DNA of 10,451 nt from Candidatus Melainabacteria bacterium (GTDB lineage Bacteria; Cyanobacteriota; Vampirovibrionia; Obscuribacterales; Obscuribacteraceae). A model generated the notes under the pieces. That model ran no database searches. It had not been told where the DNA came from and worked only from the letters and a program-made list of their open reading frames with translations. Location: contig PSRH01000034.1 of assembly GCA_003175915.1 (NCBI GenBank), positions 1 through 10,451 of the forward strand. The letters are read 5' to 3'. A program made the position numbers and the translations under genes. Below, piece by piece: positions 1 through 7,388 of the stretch (position 1 is the stretch's first letter; the number at the start of each line of letters is the position of its first letter).

Positions 1-549
1 CAACCAGATAGCGAATACGGTTGGGAGAAGCTATTCAGTGAAAGGCTTTACTTAGCTTATGCTCGCAATTTCGGGCTTGACGTGCGCGTCGCTAGATTTC
101 ACAACATCTTTGGTCCGGAAGGTACTTGGCGGGGTGGCAAGGAGAAAGTCCCTGCAGCAATATGCCGAAAAGTCGCCGAAGCTGACGATGGAGGCGTTCT
201 GGAAATCTGGGGCGATGGTAAACAAACGCGATCGTTCCTCTATGTAGACGAATGTATGGAGGGAATTCGCCGCCACATGAACTCCAATTTTGTCGGACCT
301 CTAAACATCGGTTCGCAAGAGATGGTGACCATAAACATTCTGGCTGAGATGGTCATGAAGATCGCCAACAAACGACTTAAGATCAAACACATCGATGGTC
401 CGCTGGGAGTGCGGGGGCGCAATTCCGACAACTCCTTAATATCCCAAAAGCTTGGCTGGGCTCCTGATTATCCGCTCTACCAGGGACTTGAGAAGACATA
501 CAACTGGATCGCTCAACAGGTCGCCAAATGCGGTGCTAGCACAAGCTAA
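1..549 (+). CDS. GDP-mannose 3,5-epimerase-type NAD-dependent epimerase, 5' partial
   Basis: The frame is open from the first base of the window and ends at TAA, giving the last 182 residues of a short-chain dehydrogenase-type sugar-nucleotide epimerase. The N-terminal Rossmann half with the glycine-rich NAD motif lies outside the window. Visible residues 6-10 read YGWEK, the catalytic YxxxK pair. They are followed by RFHNIFGP, then EIWGDGKQTRSFLYVDEC, and later GVRGRNSDN. This series is characteristic of the GDP-mannose 3,5-epimerase branch rather than of the UDP-glucose epimerases. Known members convert GDP-mannose to GDP-L-galactose or GDP-L-gulose in the cytoplasm, for glycan or ascorbate precursors. 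The next gene downstream on the same strand is a membrane glycosyltransferase, which fits a glycan pathway. An internal ATG at position 82 is not a start, because catalytic residues lie before it. The family is confident; the exact product sugar is not. Confidence 0.93.
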   Translation, partial: QPDSEYGWEKLFSERLYLAYARNFGLDVRVARFHNIFGPEGTWRGGKEKVPAAICRKVAEADDGGVLEIWGDGKQTRSFLYVDECMEGIRRHMNSNFVGPLNIGSQEMVTINILAEMVMKIANKRLKIKHIDGPLGVRGRNSDNSLISQKLGWAPDYPLYQGLEKTYNWIAQQVAKCGASTS

Positions 550-625
550 CTTGTTGGTTAGTAGCAGCTTCAGCTATGTACAATAAATACGAAGCGTGGC
601 GGAGTCGTGCCAAAGGAGCGCGAGC

Positions 626-2329
626 ATGGTCTGGTTGCCAACCTGGTGTCGAAAAGACAAGACGCTGGCTTGCTTCATAGTTATACTGCTCGCCTTCTCA
701 TCGGCGTATATTCTGGCAGTTTGCAAGCTCTGCTGCGTAGACGAAGGGCGAGTCTATTCGTTCCTTATCGACGACGTCATGATCGGCATGCGCTATGCCT
801 ATAACCTGGCGCACGGCTATGGGCTCGTTTGGAATCCCGGCGAACGTATCCAGGGATATACAAACTTGGGCTGGACATTGTTTAGTGCTCTTGTTCATTG
901 GTTAAATTTGCCGATCAACTTGAATTCGCTGGTTATTCAATTAGTTAACGGCATCCTGCATCTGCTTCTCATTACTTACTGGTTCCGTATTTTGAGAGGC
1001 AGCTATGGTGGTCTGGTTGCCCTGGCGTGCGCGGCAATCATGGCTTTCAACGTAAGCATCTTCATCTTCAGTCTGCAAGGATACGAAACAACAATTATTT
1101 GTCTGCTTGCCTCGCTTGCCTTTTCCTGGTGCATCGTTGGTCCAAAGAACGAGTTGGGCATCACCAGGATCAATTTTTGCGCACCGCTTTTAACTGCTCT
1201 CTGCGCCCTCATAAGAGCGGACTCAAGTGTCCTGTTTGGCAGCTCGGTGTTAGTAACGATCGTCGGTGCCCTCTTGGTCAAAGCGACAAAGCGACAATGG
1301 GCTATTGTACTGGCTAGTGTGCTTAGCGGTATGGCGGCCATTTGCCTGATGCTCATCTGGCAAAAGTATTACTATGGCGATTTTTTGCCGAACACTTTCT
1401 ACTTGAAGTGCAATCCCTCCGTCACAACCGTTCTGGAAGGATTGAAGTACTTCTCCAACTTCGCCTTGAGAGACTGGCAGATAGGCTATCTTGCTGGAAC
1501 CATTGGCTTTTTAGTGAAGGGATTGATGGATACAAAAACGAGAAGCAATTACTGGCCTCTCTTCTTTACGCTGACGCCTTCCTGGCTATACATAATCGGC
1601 GTGGGGGGGGATTGCTTTGGCCTGGGCCGATTTTTCACGCCATTATTGCCGATGATGATCGTCTGTTCCGTGCTCTTCTTCAGAGATACATTCGGCAGGC
1701 AAATATCTTTTACTTTTAGCGATGGCCGGATCAATTGGCAATCACGGCGAGTTCAGGATGAACGTCTGGAATTCGCTGGAGATGCCTTTGCCCTACTTCT
1801 AGCTTACTCTGTTTTATCCTTTCCATTCGTAATGGTACGTGCGCTCAACACAACCAAATTACTCAACATGGACACCATCACTACTGTCCGAACCCTGCGC
1901 GCTATGAATTTGAAACCCGGGACTCTCATTGGTGTTTTCAGAGCCGGTTCTGTTCCCTACTATCTTCCCGAGTTCAGGTTTCACGATTTTCTCGGCAAAT
2001 GTGACACTCACATTTCGCATCTGCAAGCCCACGAAGGTCAATTAGTGGGACACAATAAGTTCGACTATCAGTACTCGCTGGGGAAACTGAAACCAGAAGT
2101 CGTAATTTCCTCCCATCCACTTGATAGCAAGTTCCGCTCTAGGCTGCGGCAAGACCCAAGCAACCGCAATTATCTCGAGACTCTATACTACGACGACGAT
2201 TTCATACGCTATTACTTGAACAACTTTGTGCTGGTACCTGTTACTAACAAAGCTGCAGACATTATGTGGGTGTACAGACGAAGCTCGTCTTCTGACCACA
2301 ACGAGATCGGGCAGCCGCGAAGCAACTAA
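626..2329 (+). CDS. GT-C-type multi-pass membrane glycosyltransferase, AftB-like
   Basis: The protein has 567 residues from the ATG at 626. I prefer this to the in-frame GTG at 596 because AAGGAG at 613-618 sits seven bases before the ATG. A first membrane segment covers about residues 14-34. The first outer loop carries the acidic pair D49-D50, followed by MRYAYNLAHGYGLVWNPGER (about 55-74) and GYTN. This DD...RYA.NL..GHGLVWNPGE..GYTN pattern is typical of the mycobacterial AftB-like family and related GT-C enzymes, which use polyprenyl-phosphate sugars at the outer face of the membrane; the acidic pair is the probable catalytic site. Roughly ten hydrophobic segments follow, then a soluble C-terminal domain from about residue 420. 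The gene begins 76 bases after the epimerase stop on the same strand, so the two may be co-transcribed. It converges with the glycosyltransferase fragment on the other strand, with 11 bases between stops. Donor and acceptor cannot be told from the sequence. Confidence 0.8.
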   Translation: MVWLPTWCRKDKTLACFIVILLAFSSAYILAVCKLCCVDEGRVYSFLIDDVMIGMRYAYNLAHGYGLVWNPGERIQGYTNLGWTLFSALVHWLNLPINLNSLVIQLVNGILHLLLITYWFRILRGSYGGLVALACAAIMAFNVSIFIFSLQGYETTIICLLASLAFSWCIVGPKNELGITRINFCAPLLTALCALIRADSSVLFGSSVLVTIVGALLVKATKRQWAIVLASVLSGMAAICLMLIWQKYYYGDFLPNTFYLKCNPSVTTVLEGLKYFSNFALRDWQIGYLAGTIGFLVKGLMDTKTRSNYWPLFFTLTPSWLYIIGVGGDCFGLGRFFTPLLPMMIVCSVLFFRDTFGRQISFTFSDGRINWQSRRVQDERLEFAGDAFALLLAYSVLSFPFVMVRALNTTKLLNMDTITTVRTLRAMNLKPGTLIGVFRAGSVPYYLPEFRFHDFLGKCDTHISHLQAHEGQLVGHNKFDYQYSLGKLKPEVVISSHPLDSKFRSRLRQDPSNRNYLETLYYDDDFIRYYLNNFVLVPVTNKAADIMWVYRRSSSSDHNEIGQPRSN

Positions 2330-2340
2330 GGCCTTAGCAC

Positions 2341-3078
2341 TTAGCCAATATTATCAAGTCGGCTGCCTCGCTCACTTATCGCCTGGGCAACGTACAGGGT
2401 TCCACACCTCCATCCATTCACCAGGTGAGAACCTACGAAGGCAACGTTGACAAGATAGCGGATTATCGCGAGGCTGATCATCTCACTGGCAGAAGTCGTT
2501 ATAAAAATATCCGGTTGCAAGTACCAGATCAAGGCAGCCAATGAGGCACAACCCAAGGGCATAGTCACGAACCAAGCCGCTCCTACTAGGGCGCTTGCCA
2601 GATAACCGAACAGCAAGCAATGGAAGACAAGAAACGGAGAAATGAATATGCAGATCGTTCCCGGCATACCTTCCCGGTAAACAAGATTGTTATATTGGCC
2701 AGCCGGTGAGCGGCCGTCCTCTTCCTTGCTCGATCTGCATAAGAACACTTCCCATTGTCCGGAGTTGTATTTCTTGAATACATAGGGAATGTATTTTCCG
2801 TAGCCCCACCACTGGGCAAGCAAGTCGCCTAGCGACACACGAGAACGGTGCTGGAGAATCATGCCGCGGCAGAGGAACATGAGCCAGCGCGAGCGTGCGA
2901 TCCGGGCGCAGATGTCGACATCTTCTGAGCGTTCACAGGTTTCGTCATAAATTCCCACTTCATCCAACATTTTTCTTCTCAAACAAAGGGTGTTGTTTGA
3001 AATGAACGAGATTGAGCCGGGCATCTCCTTGCCAAGATAGCCTCCCTTGCTTGATTTCATGAATATATCAATAAGCAT
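2341..3078 (-). CDS. C-terminal half of a split GT2 glycosyltransferase with membrane tail
   Basis: These 245 codons continue, in the same frame, the reading frame at 3079-5058 after one TGA stop. The ATG at 3078 follows that TGA directly. The N-terminal part holds the second half of a GT-A/GT2 fold: SNNTLCLRRKMLDEVGIYDE at about residues 28-47, then SEDVDICARI (51-60) and QHR (76-78), matching the acceptor and catalytic end of the fold. Two hydrophobic segments follow at about 140-162 and 163-188, with a possible third at 200-220, suggesting membrane anchoring. On its own the fragment lacks the nucleotide-sugar half and its DDD motif, so it could act only with the upstream piece or after readthrough. 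GGGAAGGG at 3087-3094, eight bases before the ATG, could support independent initiation or re-initiation. It may equally be the remnant of a gene broken by a nonsense mutation. Confidence 0.75.
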   Translation of the reverse strand: MLIDIFMKSSKGGYLGKEMPGSISFISNNTLCLRRKMLDEVGIYDETCERSEDVDICARIARSRWLMFLCRGMILQHRSRVSLGDLLAQWWGYGKYIPYVFKKYNSGQWEVFLCRSSKEEDGRSPAGQYNNLVYREGMPGTICIFISPFLVFHCLLFGYLASALVGAAWFVTMPLGCASLAALIWYLQPDIFITTSASEMISLAIIRYLVNVAFVGSHLVNGWRCGTLYVAQAISERGSRLDNIG

Positions 3079-3081
3079 TCA
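3079..3081 (-). other. In-frame TGA splitting the NTase-GT2 reading frame
   Basis: Read on the minus strand, the bases run GCA GTT TGA ATG CTT ATT. Both sides are the same frame, and the protein before and after the stop belongs to one GT2 domain. TGA also ends the PF14907-type gene at 5146, so a genome-wide reassignment of TGA is not suggested. Possible explanations are a nonsense mutation, a sequencing error, readthrough, or termination and re-initiation at the adjacent ATG. Confidence 0.85.
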
Positions 3082-5058
3082 AACTGCCCTTCCCAAGTAT
3101 TCTTGATAGAACAACTCGGCCGCCGTACCCGACTTTGTATCGAGATGCCTGACTATACCACCCACAGCACCGATTTCTTCGCTACGCAAAAATGAACGCT
3201 CCACCGCCGCTAACCAATTTTCATCGAGCACGCAATCATCGTCCGTAAAGCAGATTATTTCACCACTAGAAGCAGCGATTGCTTTGTTCCTGAGAGCAGG
3301 CAGGCTGGCTTTATGATCTTGTACATACTCAATAGGCAGCTGACTACTAAATTGTTCAGCGACCGCTTTGGTTTGACTCGATTGACTGTTGTCCACGATC
3401 ACCAGTTGATCTGGTTTTCTTGTTTGCATAGCAACAGACTTCAATAACTCTACCAACATCGTCGGCCTGTCCTTCGTGCAAATACAGAGTGATAGGGATA
3501 GTTTCTTATTCAGCTCCTCTAGCGCAGGCATATTCGCCTCTTTGAGCGCTCCCAAGAAAAACTTGACCATAAAACCGAATGTATTCGATGGAAGTTGGTT
3601 GAAGAACTGAAAGTCTTGCTTTTTCAACGCCGTGAAATATTGCCTGAGCATCTCTATGAACTGTCTATACTCTGGGTATTCGTCTGACAATTCAGCAAAG
3701 ACTTCATTGTTCGACCTGTAAACTCTGATGCTTCTGTCTGTGAGTTTGCTCAGCCGAAAACATTCAAGCAACGACAAGATCACCTGATAATCATCTTCCC
3801 CCACCATCACATGTGGGCCCACTGGGACTTCCGGACTGACTTCGCTGCGCGATGATTTCGATAGAAATTGCTGATAGCGCATAAGCAATTCCGCCCTTGC
3901 CATGTTCGCCTGTTCGACCATTCGTTTCAGTGCAATAGTTTTGATCCGCCACAAGCCACCCTCGCCGGTAGTGAATGCGAACGGGGCAGTGTAAATGTTG
4001 CCGGCGCCGGCTTCTTTGCCTAAGCTACGAACTATAAATCGATGGAAATTGAAATTGAAGGGGAAATCGAGCTTTTCCGCCTCAGTGACGGCGACAAGCA
4101 CTTCATGGTAATTAGCTTCCTTCAAGTCGACCGAGCCAAGCTGGCTTGGCAGATCGTCGAGGACCGCCAGGCCGGCGAGATCGAAATTGCTTGTGCCAAT
4201 TTGTTTGAGCGACTTCTCTTTGACCGCGTACTGACAGCTCCGTATTGGTATTCTTTGAGCGGCTGAATAGTTAACGGTAGTCTCAGGAAGCTCGTCAAGC
4301 TTGTATTTCTGAATCACCTGCTCGATTAACTTCCAAAAAATTAGGTACGCGAGCTCAGATTTCTCTCCGCTTGAGTCAGCGATCAGCATGTAATTGGGTG
4401 CTTTCCACAAGGAGAGTAAGAGAGCCTTTTCGTCTTGCGACAGGCTCAACGAATCGATACCGGCAAAGGGCGTGGGTTGGTTCAAGAGAGCAACCAAGAG
4501 AGATCTCAATTTCGATTTCCAGAAATGGGCGTCGCGGCGTCGATCACGCATACCTTTTACCAGTCTGGTAACCAAGTTGTTGAGTTCGGACAAGACCTCA
4601 ATCGGACTGATTTGCTCGTCATTAGCAAGAGTAAAACCTGGTCGCTCGAAGACTGTCTTGAACAAACAGGTTTTGCGCCGGTAGGAAGAAATAAGTAGAT
4701 CCGCCACTCCTTTATCGTCGACGACAACGATGCCATCGCGCCGTTCTTCGTAGGGACCCATAAAGGGAAATAAGGCAATGACATCGGCAAGCGCCGCTTT
4801 GATTGCAGTGCGCGCGCTCGTGTTGTCTTTATCTTTTGAGCCGATCACAACAAAGAAATCTACATCAGACACTCCGTGGCACAGATCGGAAACAGCTGCC
4901 GAACCCGAAAGATAGATGCCGCGCACTGCCGAAATTGCCCGCAGGCGGAAGCATAAGTACCAAATGCCCAATTGATATATGAACTCGTATATTAACGAGA
5001 ATGGCATGAAGTCAGTCCGGGCGGCAAACTTGGCCAGTTTTCGTCCTAATGGCTGCAT
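3079..5058 (-). CDS. Nucleotidyltransferase-domain protein fused to N-terminal half of GT2 glycosyltransferase
   Basis: The product has 659 residues from the ATG at 5058. Residues 48-70 hold a DNA polymerase beta-type nucleotidyltransferase signature: GIYLSGS (G52, S53), 11 residues, then DVD (D65, D67), which are the metal ligands in this superfamily. A long middle part (about 90-515) has no motif I recognise. From about residue 520 a GT2 domain begins with LSLCICTKDRP, QLVIVDNS and then TDDDC (D606-D608), the nucleotide-sugar and metal site. The frame stops at TGA after GRAV and resumes at once as the downstream fragment, so the natural protein was probably about 905 codons. It starts 87 bases after the PF14907 nucleotidyltransferase stop on the same strand and is likely in that operon. 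The fusion suggests activation or transfer of a sugar to a substrate of the operon, but neither has been shown. Activity is doubtful unless the TGA is read through or the two parts assemble. Confidence 0.82.
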   Translation of the reverse strand: MQPLGRKLAKFAARTDFMPFSLIYEFIYQLGIWYLCFRLRAISAVRGIYLSGSAAVSDLCHGVSDVDFFVVIGSKDKDNTSARTAIKAALADVIALFPFMGPYEERRDGIVVVDDKGVADLLISSYRRKTCLFKTVFERPGFTLANDEQISPIEVLSELNNLVTRLVKGMRDRRRDAHFWKSKLRSLLVALLNQPTPFAGIDSLSLSQDEKALLLSLWKAPNYMLIADSSGEKSELAYLIFWKLIEQVIQKYKLDELPETTVNYSAAQRIPIRSCQYAVKEKSLKQIGTSNFDLAGLAVLDDLPSQLGSVDLKEANYHEVLVAVTEAEKLDFPFNFNFHRFIVRSLGKEAGAGNIYTAPFAFTTGEGGLWRIKTIALKRMVEQANMARAELLMRYQQFLSKSSRSEVSPEVPVGPHVMVGEDDYQVILSLLECFRLSKLTDRSIRVYRSNNEVFAELSDEYPEYRQFIEMLRQYFTALKKQDFQFFNQLPSNTFGFMVKFFLGALKEANMPALEELNKKLSLSLCICTKDRPTMLVELLKSVAMQTRKPDQLVIVDNSQSSQTKAVAEQFSSQLPIEYVQDHKASLPALRNKAIAASSGEIICFTDDDCVLDENWLAAVERSFLRSEEIGAVGGIVRHLDTKSGTAAELFYQEYLGRAV

Positions 5059-5145
5059 AATTCCAGGCCTTTACCGCACATCGCCGCTCTACTTGTACTC
5101 GTCGCCGAACCCTTCGATTATACCGGCTCTACTTTCGGTTCAATT

Positions 5146-6420
5146 TCACCTGGTGCGGCGAAGGCGCTGGGCTAAGTGGGGTACGCTTATCCACGCTAAG
5201 CGCAAAAAATGCAGGGGCTTGTACAAGCAAAACAGGATGGGCGGTAATTTCCAGCGCGCCCAATCATGGAGGTCAATATGTGTAGCTAAATTGAAAGCCA
5301 AAAGGATTTTCTGCCAAAACGTCTCTTTAAGAGATAGGTAGAATAGCCACCAGTCCAAGAGTTTCCATTTTTCAGCATTTCTCTGTTCGAAAATCTGGGC
5401 AGTGAGCCTAGCTGTCGCCACCTGTATATTCTTTCGTTTGGAGAATTCTGAGGTCAGTTCCTCTGTCACCTTTGCTTCCGGCAGCTGTGATACTAGAGAG
5501 CAGGCCAACAGCAACATTTCATATGTCTGCGTTTTCCGTGCCAGGCGCAGCAGGTTGGTAACGTCATCGCCAATGTACTCGAGTAGTTGAGCGGCATCGA
5601 CAATCCAATTGAGCCGGAACCAACCATGCTTAGCGCTGTGAGCTGAAACGATCAAAAGAGCCCACTCGGCAGGCAACGTTCTTACTTGCCGTCCGAAGAT
5701 CTCACGCTGTTGAGCGGAATCGATCACCAATTCTGCCGGCATATTGACGAATCCATCGTCGAAGAGCTGCCAATGAAGGTCAACACCGATCTCCTTTTCA
5801 AAGGGAAATTGGTTGATAAAACGCAGACTGTATTCTGATGCTAAAAAACTTGCGTCTTCGACTAAATGCATCTCTTCGTGACCGTAGGCATAGCCTTCAG
5901 CAAGCAAGATTTTTTGGGCCTGCAAAGCCTTTTCCGGTGGAACCATGAGATCAATATCGGCTGACTCACGAAGGAAAACATCTCCATAGTAGAGCTGGCT
6001 CAGCACCGGTCCTTTAAAGGGAATAACTGGAATGCAATGTTCCTCGAACAAGGAATTGAGTCTCAGCAACTCATCAACTTTTCGCGATTGAGAATCGACA
6101 AACTGCAAATACTTTTCCTGCAGCTTGGCAATAACCTCGTCTGGAACGTTCTCTCTGCCGGCCGCTTTTAAATTGATGAAGAAGGTAGGCAACAGCGCAT
6201 GTTTTTCTAAGAGCTCAAGCATTAAGTCCCAGTCAATAGCTCCCTTAAGGAGACCTTGTATGCGGGCTACGGCTGTTTTAGAAATATTGGGACGGCAACC
6301 CGTAAGCAGGAGCTTATACTCAGAACTAAAGCTCAAACTGGTCTTGAAATTCTCTTTCTCTTCAATTTGCCGAACCGAACCGGATTTATGAGTCAACAGC
6401 CAGACTCTCCTTATCGTCAA
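5146..6420 (-). CDS. Uncharacterised nucleotidyltransferase (PF14907, NTP_transf_5 type)
   Basis: The product has 424 residues if the TTG at 6420 is used; a second in-frame TTG lies at 6396, and no ATG is near. The family is recognised by FKGPVLSQLYYGD (about residues 135-147), RESADIDLMV (151-160; D155 and D157 are the probable metal ligands) and a later VDLHWQLF. These match the PF14907 uncharacterised nucleotidyltransferases, a branch of the polymerase beta superfamily, which would transfer a nucleotide to an unknown acceptor. The start overlaps the end of the PqqD-type gene by 35 bases (11 if the second TTG is used), so the two are surely co-transcribed. This family occurs beside PqqD-like and HprK-like proteins in HPr-rel-A cassettes and in some lasso-peptide clusters, which fits its position here. 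The C-terminal third contains hydrophobic and aromatic stretches but no clear motif. The acceptor, by inference, could be the small peptides encoded nearby. Confidence 0.85.
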   Translation of the reverse strand: MTIRRVWLLTHKSGSVRQIEEKENFKTSLSFSSEYKLLLTGCRPNISKTAVARIQGLLKGAIDWDLMLELLEKHALLPTFFINLKAAGRENVPDEVIAKLQEKYLQFVDSQSRKVDELLRLNSLFEEHCIPVIPFKGPVLSQLYYGDVFLRESADIDLMVPPEKALQAQKILLAEGYAYGHEEMHLVEDASFLASEYSLRFINQFPFEKEIGVDLHWQLFDDGFVNMPAELVIDSAQQREIFGRQVRTLPAEWALLIVSAHSAKHGWFRLNWIVDAAQLLEYIGDDVTNLLRLARKTQTYEMLLLACSLVSQLPEAKVTEELTSEFSKRKNIQVATARLTAQIFEQRNAEKWKLLDWWLFYLSLKETFWQKILLAFNLATHIDLHDWARWKLPPILFCLYKPLHFLRLAWISVPHLAQRLRRTR

Positions 6421-6685
6421 CGGATTTGACCAAGCCCCTATCAGTCAAAATCGTAACCAAATCAGAGACTTCCTGAACAAAATTACGCTGGCGCACCACT
6501 TCTACCATCTGCGATATTTCATCGGCAATTTCGCCAATCGTATGCTTACCATCGCATAGTTCCCAAACCAAAGCACCAACCGGTGGAAGGCTGTGTACTT
6601 GTTTGTGCTCTGAATCAATGATGGCGATGTAGCCGTCTGGTAACAGCCTCGTTGTGTATTCCTTCTTCCGGATAGGAGAGCCCAC
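6386..6685 (-). CDS. PqqD-family peptide chaperone (RiPP recognition element)
   Basis: This 99-residue protein starts at GTG; no ATG is available in frame before the upstream TAA. It shows the PqqD winged-helix pattern: LLPDGYIAIIDSEHKQVHSL (beta strands, about residues 14-33), PVGALVWELCDGKHTIGEI (about 35-53), and a closing helix ending DLVTILTDRGLV. PqqD proteins bind the leader of a ribosomally made peptide precursor and present it to modifying enzymes. The size is normal for a stand-alone member. The gene overlaps the PF14907 nucleotidyltransferase and is divergent from the first small peptide gene, 187 bases away. Together with the HprK-like gene it marks an HPr-rel-A-type cassette. The ligand is most likely the conserved region of the three small peptides, which is inference from position. 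No strong Shine-Dalgarno sequence precedes the GTG, so translation may be weak or coupled to something upstream. Confidence 0.88.
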   Translation of the reverse strand: MGSPIRKKEYTTRLLPDGYIAIIDSEHKQVHSLPPVGALVWELCDGKHTIGEIADEISQMVEVVRQRNFVQEVSDLVTILTDRGLVKSVDDKESLAVDS

Positions 6686-6773
6686 AACACCCCGGCTTTC
6701 TTGGGCGACAAATGTGAGGAGTATAACATCGAGTTAAATGAGAAGGACTTAATCTAGTCTTTCCAATCACTTT

Positions 6774-6821
6774 CCTCCCTGGCAATTGGGGAGGCAACAC
6801 AAATACCTCAAATAGCCTCCC
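6774..6821. promoter_or_regulatory. Two mutually exclusive hairpins in the divergent spacer
   Basis: CCTCCC at 6774-6779 can pair with GGGAGG at 6789-6794 (nine-base loop). The same central GGGAGGC at 6789-6795 can instead pair with GCCTCCC at 6815-6821. The block lies between the PqqD-type gene (minus) and the first small peptide gene (plus), upstream of the likely -10 of the latter. It could act in the 5' leader of the minus-strand operon or as a DNA dyad; function is unproven. Confidence 0.4.
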
Positions 6822-6831
6822 GGAACTGCGG

Positions 6832-6840
6832 TGCTACTAT
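6832..6840 (+). promoter_or_regulatory. Extended -10 promoter of small peptide gene 1
   Basis: TGCTACTAT reads as TGn plus a -10 hexamer (TACTAT) and ends 32 bases before the ATG at 6873. The equivalent position before the other two copies also carries TGn-TACGAT at nearly the same distance. No good -35 is visible, as expected of extended -10 promoters. Confidence 0.45.
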
Positions 6841-6872
6841 GTAAAAGGTGCTTACGGAAGGTTGTTACGAGC

Positions 6873-7061
6873 ATGCCAAAAAATGAGAGTAGCGAAGTAA
6901 AGGACGTACCGTCCTGTGTTCCGGGAATTTCCCGCAAGGAATTTGTCACCAAACTCTTGACGCGCGCAGCTATTGGGGGCGCCGTCCTGGCATTGGCCAC
7001 AGAGATTGATCGACATCTTTTGCCACCAGTTTCAGCGGCAACAACTAGTACTGGTACCTAG
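6873..7061 (+). CDS. Small peptide gene 1: putative modified-peptide precursor with Thr/Ser/Gly tail
   Basis: The product has 62 residues. I choose the ATG at 6873 because alignment with the two sister genes begins there; an upstream in-frame ATG at 6831 overlaps the likely promoter. Residues 1-19 are polar with a single Cys15 in PSCV. SRKEFVTK (20-27) resembles a twin-arginine signal with Lys in the second position. A hydrophobic segment AAIGGAVLALA (32-42) follows, then TEIDRHLLPP (43-52) and a possible Ala-x-Ala cleavage site near residue 55. The tail is ATTSTGT. The shape can be read either as a short Tat-like exported peptide or as leader plus core of a modified peptide; the neighbouring PqqD and HprK-like genes favour the second or a combination. 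GGAAGG at 6856-6861 is a distant ribosome-binding candidate. This copy is the most diverged in its first 19 residues. Confidence 0.8.
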   Translation: MPKNESSEVKDVPSCVPGISRKEFVTKLLTRAAIGGAVLALATEIDRHLLPPVSAATTSTGT

Positions 7062-7109
7062 TTACTTCTAAAGCCTCTTCACGACTGGCGTTCAATGTGG
7101 CACGCACGC

Positions 7110-7144
7110 GTCCCCCGTCAAGCCTGGTGGTACGATATACACAG
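7110..7144 (+). repeat. Upstream direct repeat, copy A
   Basis: These 35 bases recur at 7389-7423 with one mismatch (position 21, G here and A there). The offset is 279 bases, the period of the duplicated peptide gene unit. The repeat holds the likely extended -10 of small peptide gene 2. Confidence 0.9.
7128..7136 (+). promoter_or_regulatory. Extended -10 promoter of small peptide gene 2
   Basis: TGG-TACGAT lies inside the 35-base repeat and ends 31 bases before the ATG at 7167. Its placement matches the promoter-like sequences before copies 1 and 3, giving an expected leader of about 23 bases. No clear -35 is visible. Confidence 0.45.
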
Positions 7145-7166
7145 GTAAGTACTTACGGTAAAAGCA

Positions 7167-7361
7167 ATGCCCGAAAATGACAGCAGCAAGTCGACGGACA
7201 GCCCATCCTGCGTCGTCGGCATGTCTCGCAAGGAATTTGTCACCAAACTCCTCACACGCGCAGCGATTGGCGGGGCCGTCCTGGCATTAGCCACGGAAAT
7301 TAATCGACACGCATTGCCACCAGCTTCGGCAAATGTGACTACGGGCACAGGCACAACTTAG
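7167..7361 (+). CDS. Small peptide gene 2: putative modified-peptide precursor with Thr/Gly tail
   Basis: The product has 64 residues and is collinear with copies 1 and 3. The polar N-terminus (1-19, with conserved Cys15) is almost identical to copy 3, whereas SRKEFVTKLLTRAAIGGAVL (20-39) is identical to copy 1. The Tat-like SRKEF motif, the hydrophobic segment 32-42 and LPPASA (50-55, possible signal peptidase site after Ala55) precede the tail NVTTGTGTT, which ends in two threonines. If the tail is the product, it is only nine residues, five of them Thr. The gene is preceded by its own extended -10 sequence and followed by a spacer that repeats the one before it. Start choice is secure from the alignment. 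Function is inferred only from the adjacent PqqD, kinase and nucleotidyltransferase genes. Confidence 0.83.
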   Translation: MPENDSSKSTDSPSCVVGMSRKEFVTKLLTRAAIGGAVLALATEINRHALPPASANVTTGTGTT

Positions 7362-7388
7362 GTAACTACTTACGCCTCTTCACCCAAA

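Noticed and set aside
596..625. GTG at 596 as start of the membrane glycosyltransferase
   Set aside because: The in-frame ATG at 626 has a well-spaced AAGGAG and places the first membrane segment near the N-terminus as usual.
2326..2337. CTAAGGCCTTAG palindrome between convergent genes as a terminator
   Set aside because: It is a 12-base self-complementary sequence with no loop room and no T-run on either side; it includes the stop codon and is probably chance.
6615..6800. Minus-strand frame in the spacer, with GGGAGG before a GTG, as a possible leader peptide for the PqqD gene
   Set aside because: It overlaps the PqqD-type start in another frame, is rich in Arg, Pro and Cys like a shadow frame, and shows no family similarity.
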